The position numbers and the translations under genes are program-made. From CAWCBG01 sp963793845 (lineage in GTDB: Bacteria > Acidobacteriota > Terriglobia > Terriglobales > Acidobacteriaceae): a stretch of DNA of 64,000 bases. Shown here piece after piece: positions 25,951 to 35,166 of this stretch. Numbering within the stretch: the first letter of the stretch is position 1; every line of letters starts with the position of its first letter. Below the pieces are notes generated by a model. It was not told the origin of the DNA. It ran no database searches and saw only the letters and a list, made by a program, of their open reading frames with translations. The stretch is taken from the NCBI GenBank assembly GCA_963793845.1, contig CAWCBG010000002.1:62001-126000 (forward strand), written 5' to 3'.

Positions 25951-26174
25951 AGGTCTCTCTTCAGCAGCTTTGGATTCCGCGAGCCCAGCGTTGCAGGGTG
26001 GTCCCACCCAAGAAAAGTCCCTCTACGTTAGAACGGACCTACTTCCGAGTCAAGGAAGAAGCTACCCGGAAATCGCCGCTGGCTACCGATTCACTCGGCA
26101 GCAACCGCGAGACTTCCGCGCAAAAAAGAAAGCGCGGATCACTCCGCGCCTCTTTGTCCGAATCCTGTTGTGGC

Positions 26175-26669
26175 TTACTGCTGGTCCGCCGCTCCACCTG
26201 GCTGCGAGGGGCTATCGACTCCCAATTCGTGGGGAGAAGCGATGACCGCCGTCTCGGGGTTCAGCAGACCTTTGTGGTCCGGTCCCAGGCCCAGCTTGAT
26301 CAGGGCCCGCGAGTCCGGCGTCAACTTGGTCTGCCAGCCGTTATCCGCCTGGAAACGCGTCATGGCGTCCTTGCTCGCCTGGTCCCATACACCCGACGGA
26401 TCGCCCGACATGTAGTGCTCCCGAATCAGCGCTTCCTGGATCTGCAGAGTACGCTCCTGGTCGATGCTGTGCTGACCGTGCGACGTCGCTGCGGTCGTCT
26501 TCGTGTGATGTTTCTTGGAGGAGGTGTAGCTGGAGCTCTTGTGAAGGCTGGCTGAATGTTTGGTTTTATGCGTACTCGATGCGGTTGCCGCTGATCCGGT
26601 GGTCGAGACCACCAGCAGCATTGCAACGAGAATACTGGCGGATTGGATGGAAGGATGTCCTTGCCGCAA
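26175..26669 (-). CDS. Exported peptidoglycan-binding-like protein
   Basis: 164 residues from TTG 26669, five bases after GAGG; the TTG at 26681 is an alternative. A hydrophobic export helix (SASILVAMLLVVSTTG) is followed by a 40-residue S/T/K/H-rich linker, then a PG_binding_1-like helical unit: RTLQIQEALIREHYMSGDPSG, VWDQASKDAMTRFQADNGW and LTPDSRALIKLGLGP. The fold binds cell wall or mediates contacts. The terminal QPGGAADQQ is disordered. Confidence 0.72.
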   Translation of the reverse strand: MRQGHPSIQSASILVAMLLVVSTTGSAATASSTHKTKHSASLHKSSSYTSSKKHHTKTTAATSHGQHSIDQERTLQIQEALIREHYMSGDPSGVWDQASKDAMTRFQADNGWQTKLTPDSRALIKLGLGPDHKGLLNPETAVIASPHELGVDSPSQPGGAADQQ

Positions 26670-26862
26670 ATAGCACCTCAACGCAATTCTATGGTTTCCG
26701 GGATACGAACAGTCATTCTATATACACATTCGTGTAACCGGAAGTACAAAAAAGGGACTTGTTCCAAGATGAAAAATGCCAGCGGCGCTGCCCTTCATCG
26801 ACTTCGATGCTGCAGCGCCGCTGTTGAGTTTACTACTTGTTATCTACTTGGGAAGAACCAGT

Positions 26863-28488
26863 TTACGGGAGAGTACCTCCCATGAAAACAGTTCCCGTGT
26901 CGCCCTTGGCCTGGCCACGAGGCCGTACCAGGAAGACAACGTCCTGTCCGCTCTTCAATTCCGACTGCAAGCGGTTGAAATCGGCCTCGCTGTTGACGGG
27001 CTGCTTGTTGATCTCCAGGATCACATCGCCGCGGCTCAAGCCCACGGTGTCGGCGAACCCGTCCGGTTTGACATCCTGCACCACCACTCCCTTGGTATTG
27101 GGGAACTGGTAGCGGTCGGCCATGTCCTGGGTAATGCCGCGAACCGTGATGCCGAACTTGGATTCCTTCGGCTGCTCCGGCTCGTTGCCTTCCTCCTGGT
27201 CGCCAAGGCGTGCGCCAAACAATTTGGAGCGGTCCGCGACGATCACCGACGCGGTCAAGTCCTTGCCATTGCGGATGTAACCCAGCTTGGCGGTCTCGCC
27301 CGGCTTGATGGCAGAAATCTCGGCCACCAGATCGTCGCCGCTCTTGACCGACTTGCCGTCGACGGTGACGATGGTGTCGCCGGTCTTCAGGCCAGCCTTA
27401 TCGGCGGGACCGTTAGGAGTGACATTGGCGATGGTAACGCCGCTGCTCACGCCATAAACGCGGGCCACGGCCGGATTCGGCACAGCGTTGAACTCCACGC
27501 CAATCGAGCCGCGCGCGACTTTGTGCTCGGGCCCAATCAACTGGTTGTAGACGTTAGCCACCGTATTCGACGGCATGGCGAAGCCAACGCCCTGATAGCC
27601 GCCACCACTGGTATAGATCGCGGTGTTGATGCCGATCACCTCGCCCGCCATGTTAACCAGCGGACCACCCGAGTTGCCCGGGTTGATCGCGGCATCGGTC
27701 TGAATAAAGGACTGGAACTGCCGGTTGGGAACGATATTGCGTCCCTTGGCGGAGACGATACCCGCGGTTACGGTCTCTTCCAGGCCGAAGGGACTGCCGA
27801 TCGCCAGCACCCAGTCACCAATCTGCATGCTCTCGGAATTGCCCAGCTTGGCTGCCGGCAAGGCCTTTTTGGCGTCGATTTTGATCACGGCCAGGTCGGT
27901 TTCTTTGTCCACCCCAACCACCGTCGCCGCGTACGTGACCGTTGCTGGATCGTTCATCAACTTGACCCGGATCCGATCCGCCTTCTCGACTACGTGAGCA
28001 TTGGTAATGATGTAGCCCTTGGAGTCAACGATTACGCCGGAACCCAACGCCCGCTCGCGCAGGTCATCGCCACCCGGAGTCCCGTCGGGACCGAACTGTC
28101 CGCCACCCTGTCCGCCGAAGAACCGGTCAAAAAAGTCCTGGAATGGATTGTCGTCATTACCGCCGCCGCCCTGATCATCGGGAGAGTTAGGCGTGGCACG
28201 TCCGCCACCCCGGCGATGCGGGTTCTTGATGGTCGACTCGGTGTTGATGTTCACCACCGACGGCTCCAACTGACGTGCGATCTGGGAGAAAGTATTCGAG
28301 AGTTGCTGCGGAGCGGGAATGGTCAGTGGCGTTGCGTCGGTGGTGGCTGTCTTCTCCTTGCCCTTCACGCCCTGCGAAACCACCGTACCAATCAAGATAC
28401 CCAGCGTCAGCGTCGCCAGTATCACCAAGGTTGAGGCGAAGCGCGTAGACTTCAGGCGCTGCCTGAAACCTGAAACTTGCGGATCCAT
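26863..28488 (-). CDS. HtrA/DegP-type periplasmic serine protease
   Basis: 541 residues. An N-terminal anchor helix (STLVILATLTLGILIGTVV) is followed by a glycine-rich flexible stretch and the trypsin-like domain with the triad His165 (TNAHVV), Asp198 (ETDLAVI) and Ser273 (GNSGGP). Two PDZ domains follow: residues about 325-415 and 430-530 (GVVVQDVKPDGFADTVGLSRGDVI is the second PDZ carboxylate loop). It degrades or refolds envelope proteins. No rseP or sensor gene lies beside it; the following spacer is short. Confidence 0.95.
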   Translation of the reverse strand: MDPQVSGFRQRLKSTRFASTLVILATLTLGILIGTVVSQGVKGKEKTATTDATPLTIPAPQQLSNTFSQIARQLEPSVVNINTESTIKNPHRRGGGRATPNSPDDQGGGGNDDNPFQDFFDRFFGGQGGGQFGPDGTPGGDDLRERALGSGVIVDSKGYIITNAHVVEKADRIRVKLMNDPATVTYAATVVGVDKETDLAVIKIDAKKALPAAKLGNSESMQIGDWVLAIGSPFGLEETVTAGIVSAKGRNIVPNRQFQSFIQTDAAINPGNSGGPLVNMAGEVIGINTAIYTSGGGYQGVGFAMPSNTVANVYNQLIGPEHKVARGSIGVEFNAVPNPAVARVYGVSSGVTIANVTPNGPADKAGLKTGDTIVTVDGKSVKSGDDLVAEISAIKPGETAKLGYIRNGKDLTASVIVADRSKLFGARLGDQEEGNEPEQPKESKFGITVRGITQDMADRYQFPNTKGVVVQDVKPDGFADTVGLSRGDVILEINKQPVNSEADFNRLQSELKSGQDVVFLVRPRGQAKGDTGTVFMGGTLP

Positions 28489-28753
28489 CGAGTGTCCTCC
28501 GGCCTATCAAGCCAAACAAAAATTATACAGTCCGCCTGAACTACCATCGCCAGCACGTCCATCCCTAATCTGTTCCAGGCATCAGGAGCTGGGAGTTCCT
28601 AAATGATTAGTTTATTAGACGCAGTTCGAGAGCTTTCGGTCACCAAACTCGCAGCAATCTTGGCCAGCCCCATTTCGGGAAAGCTCAGGTAGCTTGCCTG
28701 GCCTGGATGGACGCCTTGATAAACAAGTTGCCGGCGAAAAATGGGTCCGGCCA

Positions 28754-29332
28754 TCAATGACCCGAGGCCGAGAGCTTCTGGATATCCTTCAGCACCCGGT
28801 TGCTGAGATCGTCAAGGGAAATCCGTAGCGCCCGGCCAACATCGTATCCGTCGACGTTGTCTGGGGTCAGAACCGTTCCACGCAGCGCCGGCTTGGTCTG
28901 TCCCGGCTTAACCAGCGAATACTGCATGGTAAGTTTGCCGTCTCCGCCTCCCTCGCGCGAACCCACGGGACTCTGCACCCCGGCGCGCGACCCGGATGGC
29001 GTTCTCAGAATTCTGTCCACCGATATCGAGGTCAAGAGAACGTAATCACAGTTGTTGTCTTTCGCCTCCCCGGCGGCTTTCTTCATGTCGTTGCCATTCA
29101 AGGCGACGGCCTGTACCTCTGTCGAAGGCTTCCGGTTCTGAACCGCAGATTGCAAGCTGCGAACGATCTGGTCACGCTCCGCCTCCGGGCTGATGTCCAA
29201 GCCTGCGGTCACCGGCGAAGCTACGCCGAGGATTACCGGCGGGGTGAGCGATTCGCCCCCCGGCGAACTCCCCTGTGCGCAGGTTAGCAGCGACGCTGAC
29301 AGCACGAACGGGAAAACCAGAGCTTTGAGCAC
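28754..29332 (-). CDS. Secreted protein, first of a tandem paralogue pair
   Basis: 192 residues with a signal peptide ending near LLTCAQG; the cysteine could be lipidated but the lipobox is poor. Recognisable landmarks are ERDQIVRSLQ, EVQAVALNGNDMKKAA and CDYVLLTSISV, all mirrored in the neighbour at 29422. The C terminus (LDDLSNRVLKDIQKL) is helical. The fold suggests a small alpha/beta domain. I do not recognise the family. Confidence 0.7.
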   Translation of the reverse strand: MLKALVFPFVLSASLLTCAQGSSPGGESLTPPVILGVASPVTAGLDISPEAERDQIVRSLQSAVQNRKPSTEVQAVALNGNDMKKAAGEAKDNNCDYVLLTSISVDRILRTPSGSRAGVQSPVGSREGGGDGKLTMQYSLVKPGQTKPALRGTVLTPDNVDGYDVGRALRISLDDLSNRVLKDIQKLSASGH

Positions 29333-29421
29333 GGACTAAATCATAGAACAACCGACCATCCGATCGCTGTAACGTGGACGAAGGCGATTCGCAGCGCAAT
29401 CGAAGCCGGGTCCGCCGGGGT

Positions 29422-29997
29422 TCAATTTATCGGTGGCGGCTTCATCTTCTTGATCTCGTTTCGGACGCGCATCGCCACATCGCGGAACGCGGTATCGATC
29501 GCGCTTTGTCCGAAGCCGTCACCGGTACCTTGGGCGAGAATCGCGCCATGCGATACCACGCCTGGCTCCGCTACCCGGCTGATGGAATACTTCACTCCCA
29601 GCACTTTCGCCGCAGCCGGACTGGTGTCCGGGGCAGGCTTCATGGGGTCAGGAACTCCCGGCGCCGAATCGTATCCCACCACACCGATTTGCTCGGACGC
29701 CGTGGTCAGCACCACGTACTGGCAATGCTTGTCGCGCAACTGATCGGCAACGTCATCCAGCGTGCTTCCTTCCAGTGCGACCGCCTGAATCTTTGCCGGC
29801 GCCTTCTTGTCACCGGCCGAAAGGCTGTTGATGTCACGCACCATCTGGTCGCGCTCCCAATTGGACTGGAACAGAGCGCGCGACTGGCTGACCGGCTCGG
29901 CTACTCCGACGATGATCACCGGCTTGGCGGCAGGTTCCTGCGCCAGCGACAGAATGGAGGACATTACAACCATCAGCATCAAGCAACGCAAAGGCAT
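29422..29997 (-). CDS. Secreted protein, second of a tandem paralogue pair
   Basis: 191 residues. The signal peptide ends at SLAQE. Shared with 28754-29332: ERDQMVRDIN, KIQAVALEGSTLDDVA, CQYVVLTTASE and a helical end (VAMRVRNEIKKM). Overall identity is low, so the duplication is old. The cluster lies next to a PilZ gene, but no functional link is seen. Confidence 0.7.
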   Translation of the reverse strand: MPLRCLMLMVVMSSILSLAQEPAAKPVIIVGVAEPVSQSRALFQSNWERDQMVRDINSLSAGDKKAPAKIQAVALEGSTLDDVADQLRDKHCQYVVLTTASEQIGVVGYDSAPGVPDPMKPAPDTSPAAAKVLGVKYSISRVAEPGVVSHGAILAQGTGDGFGQSAIDTAFRDVAMRVRNEIKKMKPPPIN

Positions 29998-30088
29998 ATC
30001 TCCAGACGATCTGCTCTCTTCACAGAAACCTCAACCATGAGAGTAAGTTTCGCGGACTCCGGAATTCTGCAGACGGGCTTGCGCGTTG

Positions 30089-30442
30089 CTATTGGCGTCG
30101 CGAGCCGGACAAGCCTTTGTCGTGGGACAAAATGGGCTCTTCAAATTGCAATCCCACGAGAAAGTAATGCCGGCTGGGAACCGCTCGCAGAACTCTTGCC
30201 TTGAAGTACCGGGACGCCCTCGGCGGCTGGGCCTCGCTGAGCGGCGCCGGGGTTTCCAGGGAAACCGCGGTGCCCCGGTCAAGATGACGCCGCGTGGCCA
30301 GCAGAAGTCCGCCAGCGGATAGGTTCAGAGCCGTGGAGAAATCAACGAACTCTTCACCATTGGAGTCGTTTGCGCGGATAAAGAACGGTACCGCGATGGG
30401 TAACCGTTCCCACTGTCTTCTCTCAACGCCAGGCACGCTCAA
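30089..30442 (-). CDS. PilZ-domain protein
   Basis: 117 residues, a single PilZ domain. The c-di-GMP binding motif R-x-x-x-R is seen as RRQWERLPI (residues 8-16), and the second motif as NLSAGGLLLATRR, the usual D/N-x-S-x-x-G. A strand pair at the end (YFKARVLRAV, HYFLVGLQFEE) completes the barrel. It probably senses c-di-GMP in a stand-alone adaptor role. No diguanylate cyclase lies nearby. Confidence 0.83.
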   Translation of the reverse strand: MSVPGVERRQWERLPIAVPFFIRANDSNGEEFVDFSTALNLSAGGLLLATRRHLDRGTAVSLETPAPLSEAQPPRASRYFKARVLRAVPSRHYFLVGLQFEEPILSHDKGLSGSRRQ

Positions 30443-30589
30443 CTCAACTTCATCCCCGTTCTGTAAATGCCAGGCCGCCTTCGGGATAGGACGGCCTCGT
30501 CGTCAGTTTTGCACAAGATATAGAGCTTTACCGAATGGTGAAGCCATCGTTCCTCTGCTGTCAAGGTAGACGGCTGCTACCTGCCGGCG

Positions 30590-32275
30590 TTATCGTCCCG
30601 CCTCGTACATGGTCTTTCCGCCCACGACGGTGCGCAGCACCTGCGTCTTCAGAATCTCCGGCGGCGGAACCTTCGTCAGATCGCGATCGAGCACCACGAA
30701 GTCGGCCAGCATTCCCGGAGCCAGCGTGCCCTTCTCCTTCTCGGCGAACTGGGCATAGGCCGAGCCCTTGGTGTAGGCGGCCAGCGCCTGCTCGATGGTC
30801 AACTTCTCCTCGGGAAAATAGCTTTTCGTGCCCGCTTCGTTCATGCGCGTGACCGCGGCATATACCCCGCGAAACGGCGTGATGGGCTCGACCGGATAAT
30901 CCGTCCCAAACGCCAGCGGTATGCCATCGTCGAGGAACTGCTTCCAGGCGTATGACGTCTTGGCGCGCTCCGGTCCGATGCGCTCCATCGCCCAGTTCAT
31001 GTCGGTGAGCAGGTGGTTGGGCTGCATCGACGCAATCACGCCAAGCTCGCGGTACTGCTTGAACTGATCAGGCTCAATCACCTGGTCATGCTCGATGCGG
31101 AAGCGGAAATCCTGCGGCTTGGTCTTGCCGTTGCGTAACGCATTCTCCCGGCAGTAGCGTTCGGCCTCGGAGAAGGCGTCGAGCGCCATCTGCGCCGCAC
31201 GATCGCCGATGGCGTGGAATCCGATCTGGAAGCCGGCTGCTGCGCGATCGATGGCCATCTGGTTCAGCTTGGGCTGCTCATAGCGTGCCAGTCCCGAGTT
31301 GCCGGGATCGTCCGAGTATGGCTTCAGCAGGGCGGCCGTTCGCGAACCCAGCGACCCATCCATGAAGCCCTTCAGCATGGCGGTATGCAGCATGGGATCG
31401 GTCGCCGGGTGCCATGCGCGGTGCTTCTCCAGCAGATCGACGGGATCGTCAAAGCGCAGCCACTCGCTGATGCGCACGGTCAGCTTGCCCTCGCGCTCCA
31501 TGTCCTCGTAGACCAGGAACGCCTCCCAGCTGGAGTTGTCCTGCGCCGAGGTGAGGCCCGATCGCGTTGCATCGGCAATGGCCAGCTCGGCGGCTCGGCG
31601 GCGCTGCGCCGGGGTCGGCGGCGGAATCTTCGACTCGATCAGGCCTCTGGCCGTCTCGCGCACGATGCCGGTCGGTTCGCCATTCGCGTCGAGATCGATC
31701 TTGCCGCCCTCGGGCACAACCGTTTTCCCGGTTATGCCGGCCAGTTGCAGCGCAGCGGTATTCACCACGGCAATGTGACCGTCGACCCGTACGAACACAG
31801 CCGGATGGCCCTGCGTCACCACATCAAGGTCCTGCCGCGTCGGCAGCTTCTGGCCCGGCCAGACAGTGTGGTCCCATCCGTCGCCTTGTACCCATTCGCC
31901 GGGGGCAGTGGTCTTCGCCCTGGCCGCAATGCGTTGCTGCATCTCGGCCAGGGACTTGGTTCCGCGCAGGTCAACCAGCATCTGGCTGAAGCCGCCATCT
32001 TCCAGGTGGCAATGCGCGTCATTGAAGCCGGGCATCACAAAGTGTCCGCCCAGATCGATTACCTCGGTCTTGCTGCCCTTCAGTTTGCGGATGTCGTCAT
32101 TCGAGCCGATGGCAACCACTTTGCCATCGCGCACCGCCAGGGCCTGCGCGCGCGCCGGAGTCGCCTGGGTGTAGATGTCGCCGTTAAGGAAGATTAAGTC
32201 GGGAGCAGGCTTGTCGCTGGCTGGAGCTGAGAGACTGTTTATCACCATCATCACGAAGATCGCAAGAGCCACCAT
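30590..32275 (-). CDS. Amidohydrolase family 3 enzyme (YtcJ-like)
   Basis: 561 residues from ATG 32275. The frame is open up to 32542, but the extra 89 residues are the translation of a palindromic repeat element (32330-32498) and cannot be real. From 32275 a signal peptide (MVALAIFVMMVINSLS) leads into DLIFLNGDIYT, MPGFNDAHCHL (first metal ligands), FVRVDGHIAVVN, MDGSLGSRTAAL, GFHAIGDRAAQMALDAF and FRIEHDQVIEPDQ, with a DYPVEPITPFRGVYAAV end. Relatives hydrolyse amides, N-acyl amino acids or formamides. Exported here, so it acts outside the cytoplasm. Confidence 0.9.
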   Translation of the reverse strand: MVALAIFVMMVINSLSAPASDKPAPDLIFLNGDIYTQATPARAQALAVRDGKVVAIGSNDDIRKLKGSKTEVIDLGGHFVMPGFNDAHCHLEDGGFSQMLVDLRGTKSLAEMQQRIAARAKTTAPGEWVQGDGWDHTVWPGQKLPTRQDLDVVTQGHPAVFVRVDGHIAVVNTAALQLAGITGKTVVPEGGKIDLDANGEPTGIVRETARGLIESKIPPPTPAQRRRAAELAIADATRSGLTSAQDNSSWEAFLVYEDMEREGKLTVRISEWLRFDDPVDLLEKHRAWHPATDPMLHTAMLKGFMDGSLGSRTAALLKPYSDDPGNSGLARYEQPKLNQMAIDRAAAGFQIGFHAIGDRAAQMALDAFSEAERYCRENALRNGKTKPQDFRFRIEHDQVIEPDQFKQYRELGVIASMQPNHLLTDMNWAMERIGPERAKTSYAWKQFLDDGIPLAFGTDYPVEPITPFRGVYAAVTRMNEAGTKSYFPEEKLTIEQALAAYTKGSAYAQFAEKEKGTLAPGMLADFVVLDRDLTKVPPPEILKTQVLRTVVGGKTMYEAGR

Positions 32276-32329
32276 CACCGCGGGTGATGCCTTATGCGTG
32301 AGATTGACTCCACCCCAACTTGTTTCCTC

Positions 32330-32498
32330 GTCATTCCGAGGGAGGACCACGCACGCGCGGGCCGAGTCGAGGAACCTGCTTGTGGCTCCAGTCAGCAGCC
32401 AGGGCGGGCCCAGAAGCAGGTTCTTCGACTGCGCGCCCGCACGACCCGCGAAAGATGTGGCTCGTAAAAACCACGCGGGCGCTCCGCTCAGAATGACG
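32330..32498. repeat. Long palindromic element upstream of the amidohydrolase
   Basis: Begins CGTCATTCCGAGGGAGGACC; GAGGAACCTGCTT near the left and AAGCAGGTTCTTCGAC near the right form the inner arms; ends CGCTCAGAATGACG. The outer terminal pair is GTCATTCCGAG / CTCAGAATGAC. It separates the M20 peptidase from the amidohydrolase start. Confidence 0.8.
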
Positions 32499-32552
32499 AA
32501 AGATTTGGCGAACTCCGCACACAGCCGAAAGGCAACTCTCATCGATTCGCTT

Positions 32553-33830
32553 TCACTCCTCCACCACTCCGGCCAGCGCCAGGGTCAGCAGGAGGATGCG
32601 CTTCAGGCCAAGATCGCGGCCCGTGGGATCGTACCACTCGGCCAGCGTGTGAGCGCCGCCACCCTTCCCGCCACCACCGATCGCGATCGCCTCGCGCCCC
32701 AGCGACAACGGAATGTTGGCGTCGGTCGAGGCTCGCTGAATGCGCGCCGTGTTGCTCAGCTGCGCGTCCACTGCGCGGATCACCTTCAAGAGTTGAGCAT
32801 CGGCCGCCAGATCGGCGGCGGGCCGGTTGCCGATCACCTGCACTTCCGCCGTCAAGGCCTCCTGTTTGTTGCGGCCAGTCATTTGCGGCACGATCTCTTC
32901 CACTGCTTCGTGCAAGGCGCGCTCCAGTCGGTCCAGCTCCTTTACCGATGCCGAGCGCGTGTCCACGCGGATCGTAGCGAATTCGGGAATCGAGTTGACC
33001 GAGGTCCCGCCCTGAATCGTGCCGATATTGTAGGTCGTCTTCGGCGTCCGCGGAACAGCGGTGCGCGCGAAGCGTTCAATCACCCGCGCCATGGCGACAA
33101 TCGGGTTGGGCAGACCGTAGTCGCTCCAGGAGTGGCCGCCCGGCCCGCGCACCGTCAACTCATATCGGCGGCTGCCTAAGCCTTCGCAGATAATGGTGTC
33201 CGTGCCTGCGCCGTCAAGCGCTATGAGAGAGGCAATCGACTGCGACCACTGCGGTTGCTGAAAGATGTGCCTCATGCCGCGCAGGTCGCCTTCGCCCTCT
33301 TCCCCCACATTGCCGATGAACAACACCGGCGCAGCCGTCGCGATCTCGGTCGCGCACACGGCCCCGGCGATGGCCAGGAGCGCCGTGATTCCCGAGGCAT
33401 TGTCGGAGATGCCCGGACCATACAGTTTCCCTGCTTCCCGCCGCGGCTCGACATTGGTTCCCGCGGGAAATACGGTGTCCAGGTGCGCGCTCAGCGCGAT
33501 GTAGGGAGCTTTGGGATCGGTGCCCGTCCGCACCGCAAATACATTGCCCAGCTCGTCGGTGTGGACATTGGCGAGATTCAGCTCGGCGAAACGGGCTCGC
33601 AGCCATTCGCTGCGCTCTGCTTCTTCCCACGGAGGCGCTGGAATGCCGCTCACTGCCATTTGCAGGTCTTCCAACTCCCGCGCTTGCGAACGGAACCAGG
33701 CAAACGCCTGATGCACCTTGCGCAACTCGGCAACCCGCGCCACCAGTTGCTGCGCCGAACGGGCATTCTGCGATTCGCTGAAGGTGGACGCTTCCCCGGG
33801 AACCGCGCGTGCTGGAGGACCAAGGCCCAT
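32553..33830 (-). CDS. M20-family peptidase
   Basis: 425 residues from ATG 33830. The two-domain M20 layout is complete: catalytic metal ligands IALSAHLDTVFP and GPGISDNASGITALL, the glutamate pair in IGNVGEEGEGDLRGM, and the dimerisation lid (GGHSWSDYGLPNPIVAMARV) with IRVDTRSAS. The final zinc ligand is in ASTDANIP and the closing GGKGGGAHTLAEWYDP. It resembles PepT/tripeptidase-type and acetylornithine-deacetylase-type enzymes. It has no signal peptide, so it is cytosolic and not directly related to the exported amidohydrolase downstream. Confidence 0.9.
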   Translation of the reverse strand: MGLGPPARAVPGEASTFSESQNARSAQQLVARVAELRKVHQAFAWFRSQARELEDLQMAVSGIPAPPWEEAERSEWLRARFAELNLANVHTDELGNVFAVRTGTDPKAPYIALSAHLDTVFPAGTNVEPRREAGKLYGPGISDNASGITALLAIAGAVCATEIATAAPVLFIGNVGEEGEGDLRGMRHIFQQPQWSQSIASLIALDGAGTDTIICEGLGSRRYELTVRGPGGHSWSDYGLPNPIVAMARVIERFARTAVPRTPKTTYNIGTIQGGTSVNSIPEFATIRVDTRSASVKELDRLERALHEAVEEIVPQMTGRNKQEALTAEVQVIGNRPAADLAADAQLLKVIRAVDAQLSNTARIQRASTDANIPLSLGREAIAIGGGGKGGGAHTLAEWYDPTGRDLGLKRILLLTLALAGVVEE

Positions 33831-33945
33831 GGACGATGCCCAAGTGTAATACGCCGCTTGCAAGGCTGCCTATTTCACCAGGGTTAAAGGCGCCAGCCCG
33901 AAAGTGTCATCACACTCACATCCTGAACCTCGATGCTATCTTTGA

Positions 33946-35166
33946 ATGAGCATGGTGTCAGAAGAAACAACTTCTGCATGGCTGCGTCGCTCTAACCCCG
34001 CAATGTCTTCCCAACCCGGCATGGGATGGTCAAGCGACATCGACCGGCGCATGCTCACCGCGGCCCTGCTGTTCGCCATGTGCTGGCTGCTTCCCGTCTC
34101 TCTCCAGGCACAGTCTGAAGTTCAAAGCCAGCCGCAACTCACAACCGGCAAGCAGATCTACCAGGCCGCCTGCGTTGCCTGTCACGGCCCGGATGCCAAG
34201 GGCATGCCGATTTCCAGCCGCGGCTTCAAGGCGCCGGACACCTTTCCCGACTTCACACGCTGCGATCAGACCACCGCCGAGCCCGACAGCTCGTGGAAGG
34301 CAGTCATCGTCCATGGCGGTCCTTATCGAGCCTTCTCGCAGATCATGCCATCGTTCTCCGAGGCGCTCACCTCGGACCAGATCGATGAAGTCATCAAGTA
34401 TTTGCGCAGCTTCTGCACCAACCCTCACTGGCCCCGTGGCGAGCTGAACCTGCCCCGCGCACTGGTCACCGAGAAGGCCTACCCCGAAGACGAGCTGGTG
34501 CTTTCCACCGGCATCAACGTGCAGGGCGCGCCCGGCAATGAGACCCACATCATCCACGAGCAGCGCTTCGGGGTGAAGAACCAGATCGAAGTCGACGTTC
34601 CGGTCAACTTCCAGGATCAGGATCACACCTGGTACGGCGGCATCGGCGATGTAACCTTCGGCCTGAAGCGCGTCATCTACTCCAGCCTGCAGAAGGGATC
34701 GATCTTCAGCCTGCAGGGATCGGTGATCGCGCCGACGGGAAGCACCACCCGGGGCTTTGGCACCGGCACCACGACCTTCGAGACATTCGGCGCTTTCGAT
34801 CAGCTCTTCCGCTCGAACACTTTCATACAAACCCAGTTCGGCGCTGACCTGCCGGTCGATACCCAGAAGGCGCCGCAATCGATTTACTGGTACACCGCCG
34901 TGGGCCAGATGTTTGCGCAGGATCGCGGCCTGGGCCGGCTGTGGACGCCGATGTTCGAGTTTCTGGCCACGCGCGACTTCACCACCGGTGCAAACACGAA
35001 TTGGGACGTGCTGCCGGAGATGCAGGTCACCATCAGCAAGCGCCAGCACATTCGCGGCGATCTCGGCGTCCAGATCCCAGTCAACAACACCCGGGGCCGG
35101 CAGGCGCAGTTGGTGTTCTATCTCCTGTGGGACTGGGCCGACGGAAAGCTGACCAAGGGCTGGTGA
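33946..35166 (+). CDS. Monoheme cytochrome c fused to a predicted outer-membrane beta-barrel
   Basis: 406 residues. The export signal begins around Met36 (MLTAALLFAMCWLLPVSLQAQ), so the true start may lie between 33946 and 34051. Residues 62-155 form a class I cytochrome c domain with one CVACH heme site (76-80) and a distal methionine in SQIMPSF. From about residue 180 to the end the sequence is beta-rich with alternating polar and aromatic residues, glycine turns and a terminal aromatic (GW), the look of an outer-membrane barrel or transport-like porin. It overlaps the start of the pentaheme gene (TGATG), so the two are translated together. Confidence 0.78.
   Translation: MSMVSEETTSAWLRRSNPAMSSQPGMGWSSDIDRRMLTAALLFAMCWLLPVSLQAQSEVQSQPQLTTGKQIYQAACVACHGPDAKGMPISSRGFKAPDTFPDFTRCDQTTAEPDSSWKAVIVHGGPYRAFSQIMPSFSEALTSDQIDEVIKYLRSFCTNPHWPRGELNLPRALVTEKAYPEDELVLSTGINVQGAPGNETHIIHEQRFGVKNQIEVDVPVNFQDQDHTWYGGIGDVTFGLKRVIYSSLQKGSIFSLQGSVIAPTGSTTRGFGTGTTTFETFGAFDQLFRSNTFIQTQFGADLPVDTQKAPQSIYWYTAVGQMFAQDRGLGRLWTPMFEFLATRDFTTGANTNWDVLPEMQVTISKRQHIRGDLGVQIPVNNTRGRQAQLVFYLLWDWADGKLTKGW

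Noticed and set aside
34941..35165. N-terminal extension of the pentaheme cytochrome frame
   Set aside because: It overlaps the upstream cytochrome-barrel gene in another frame and would bury the signal peptide that starts at 35166.
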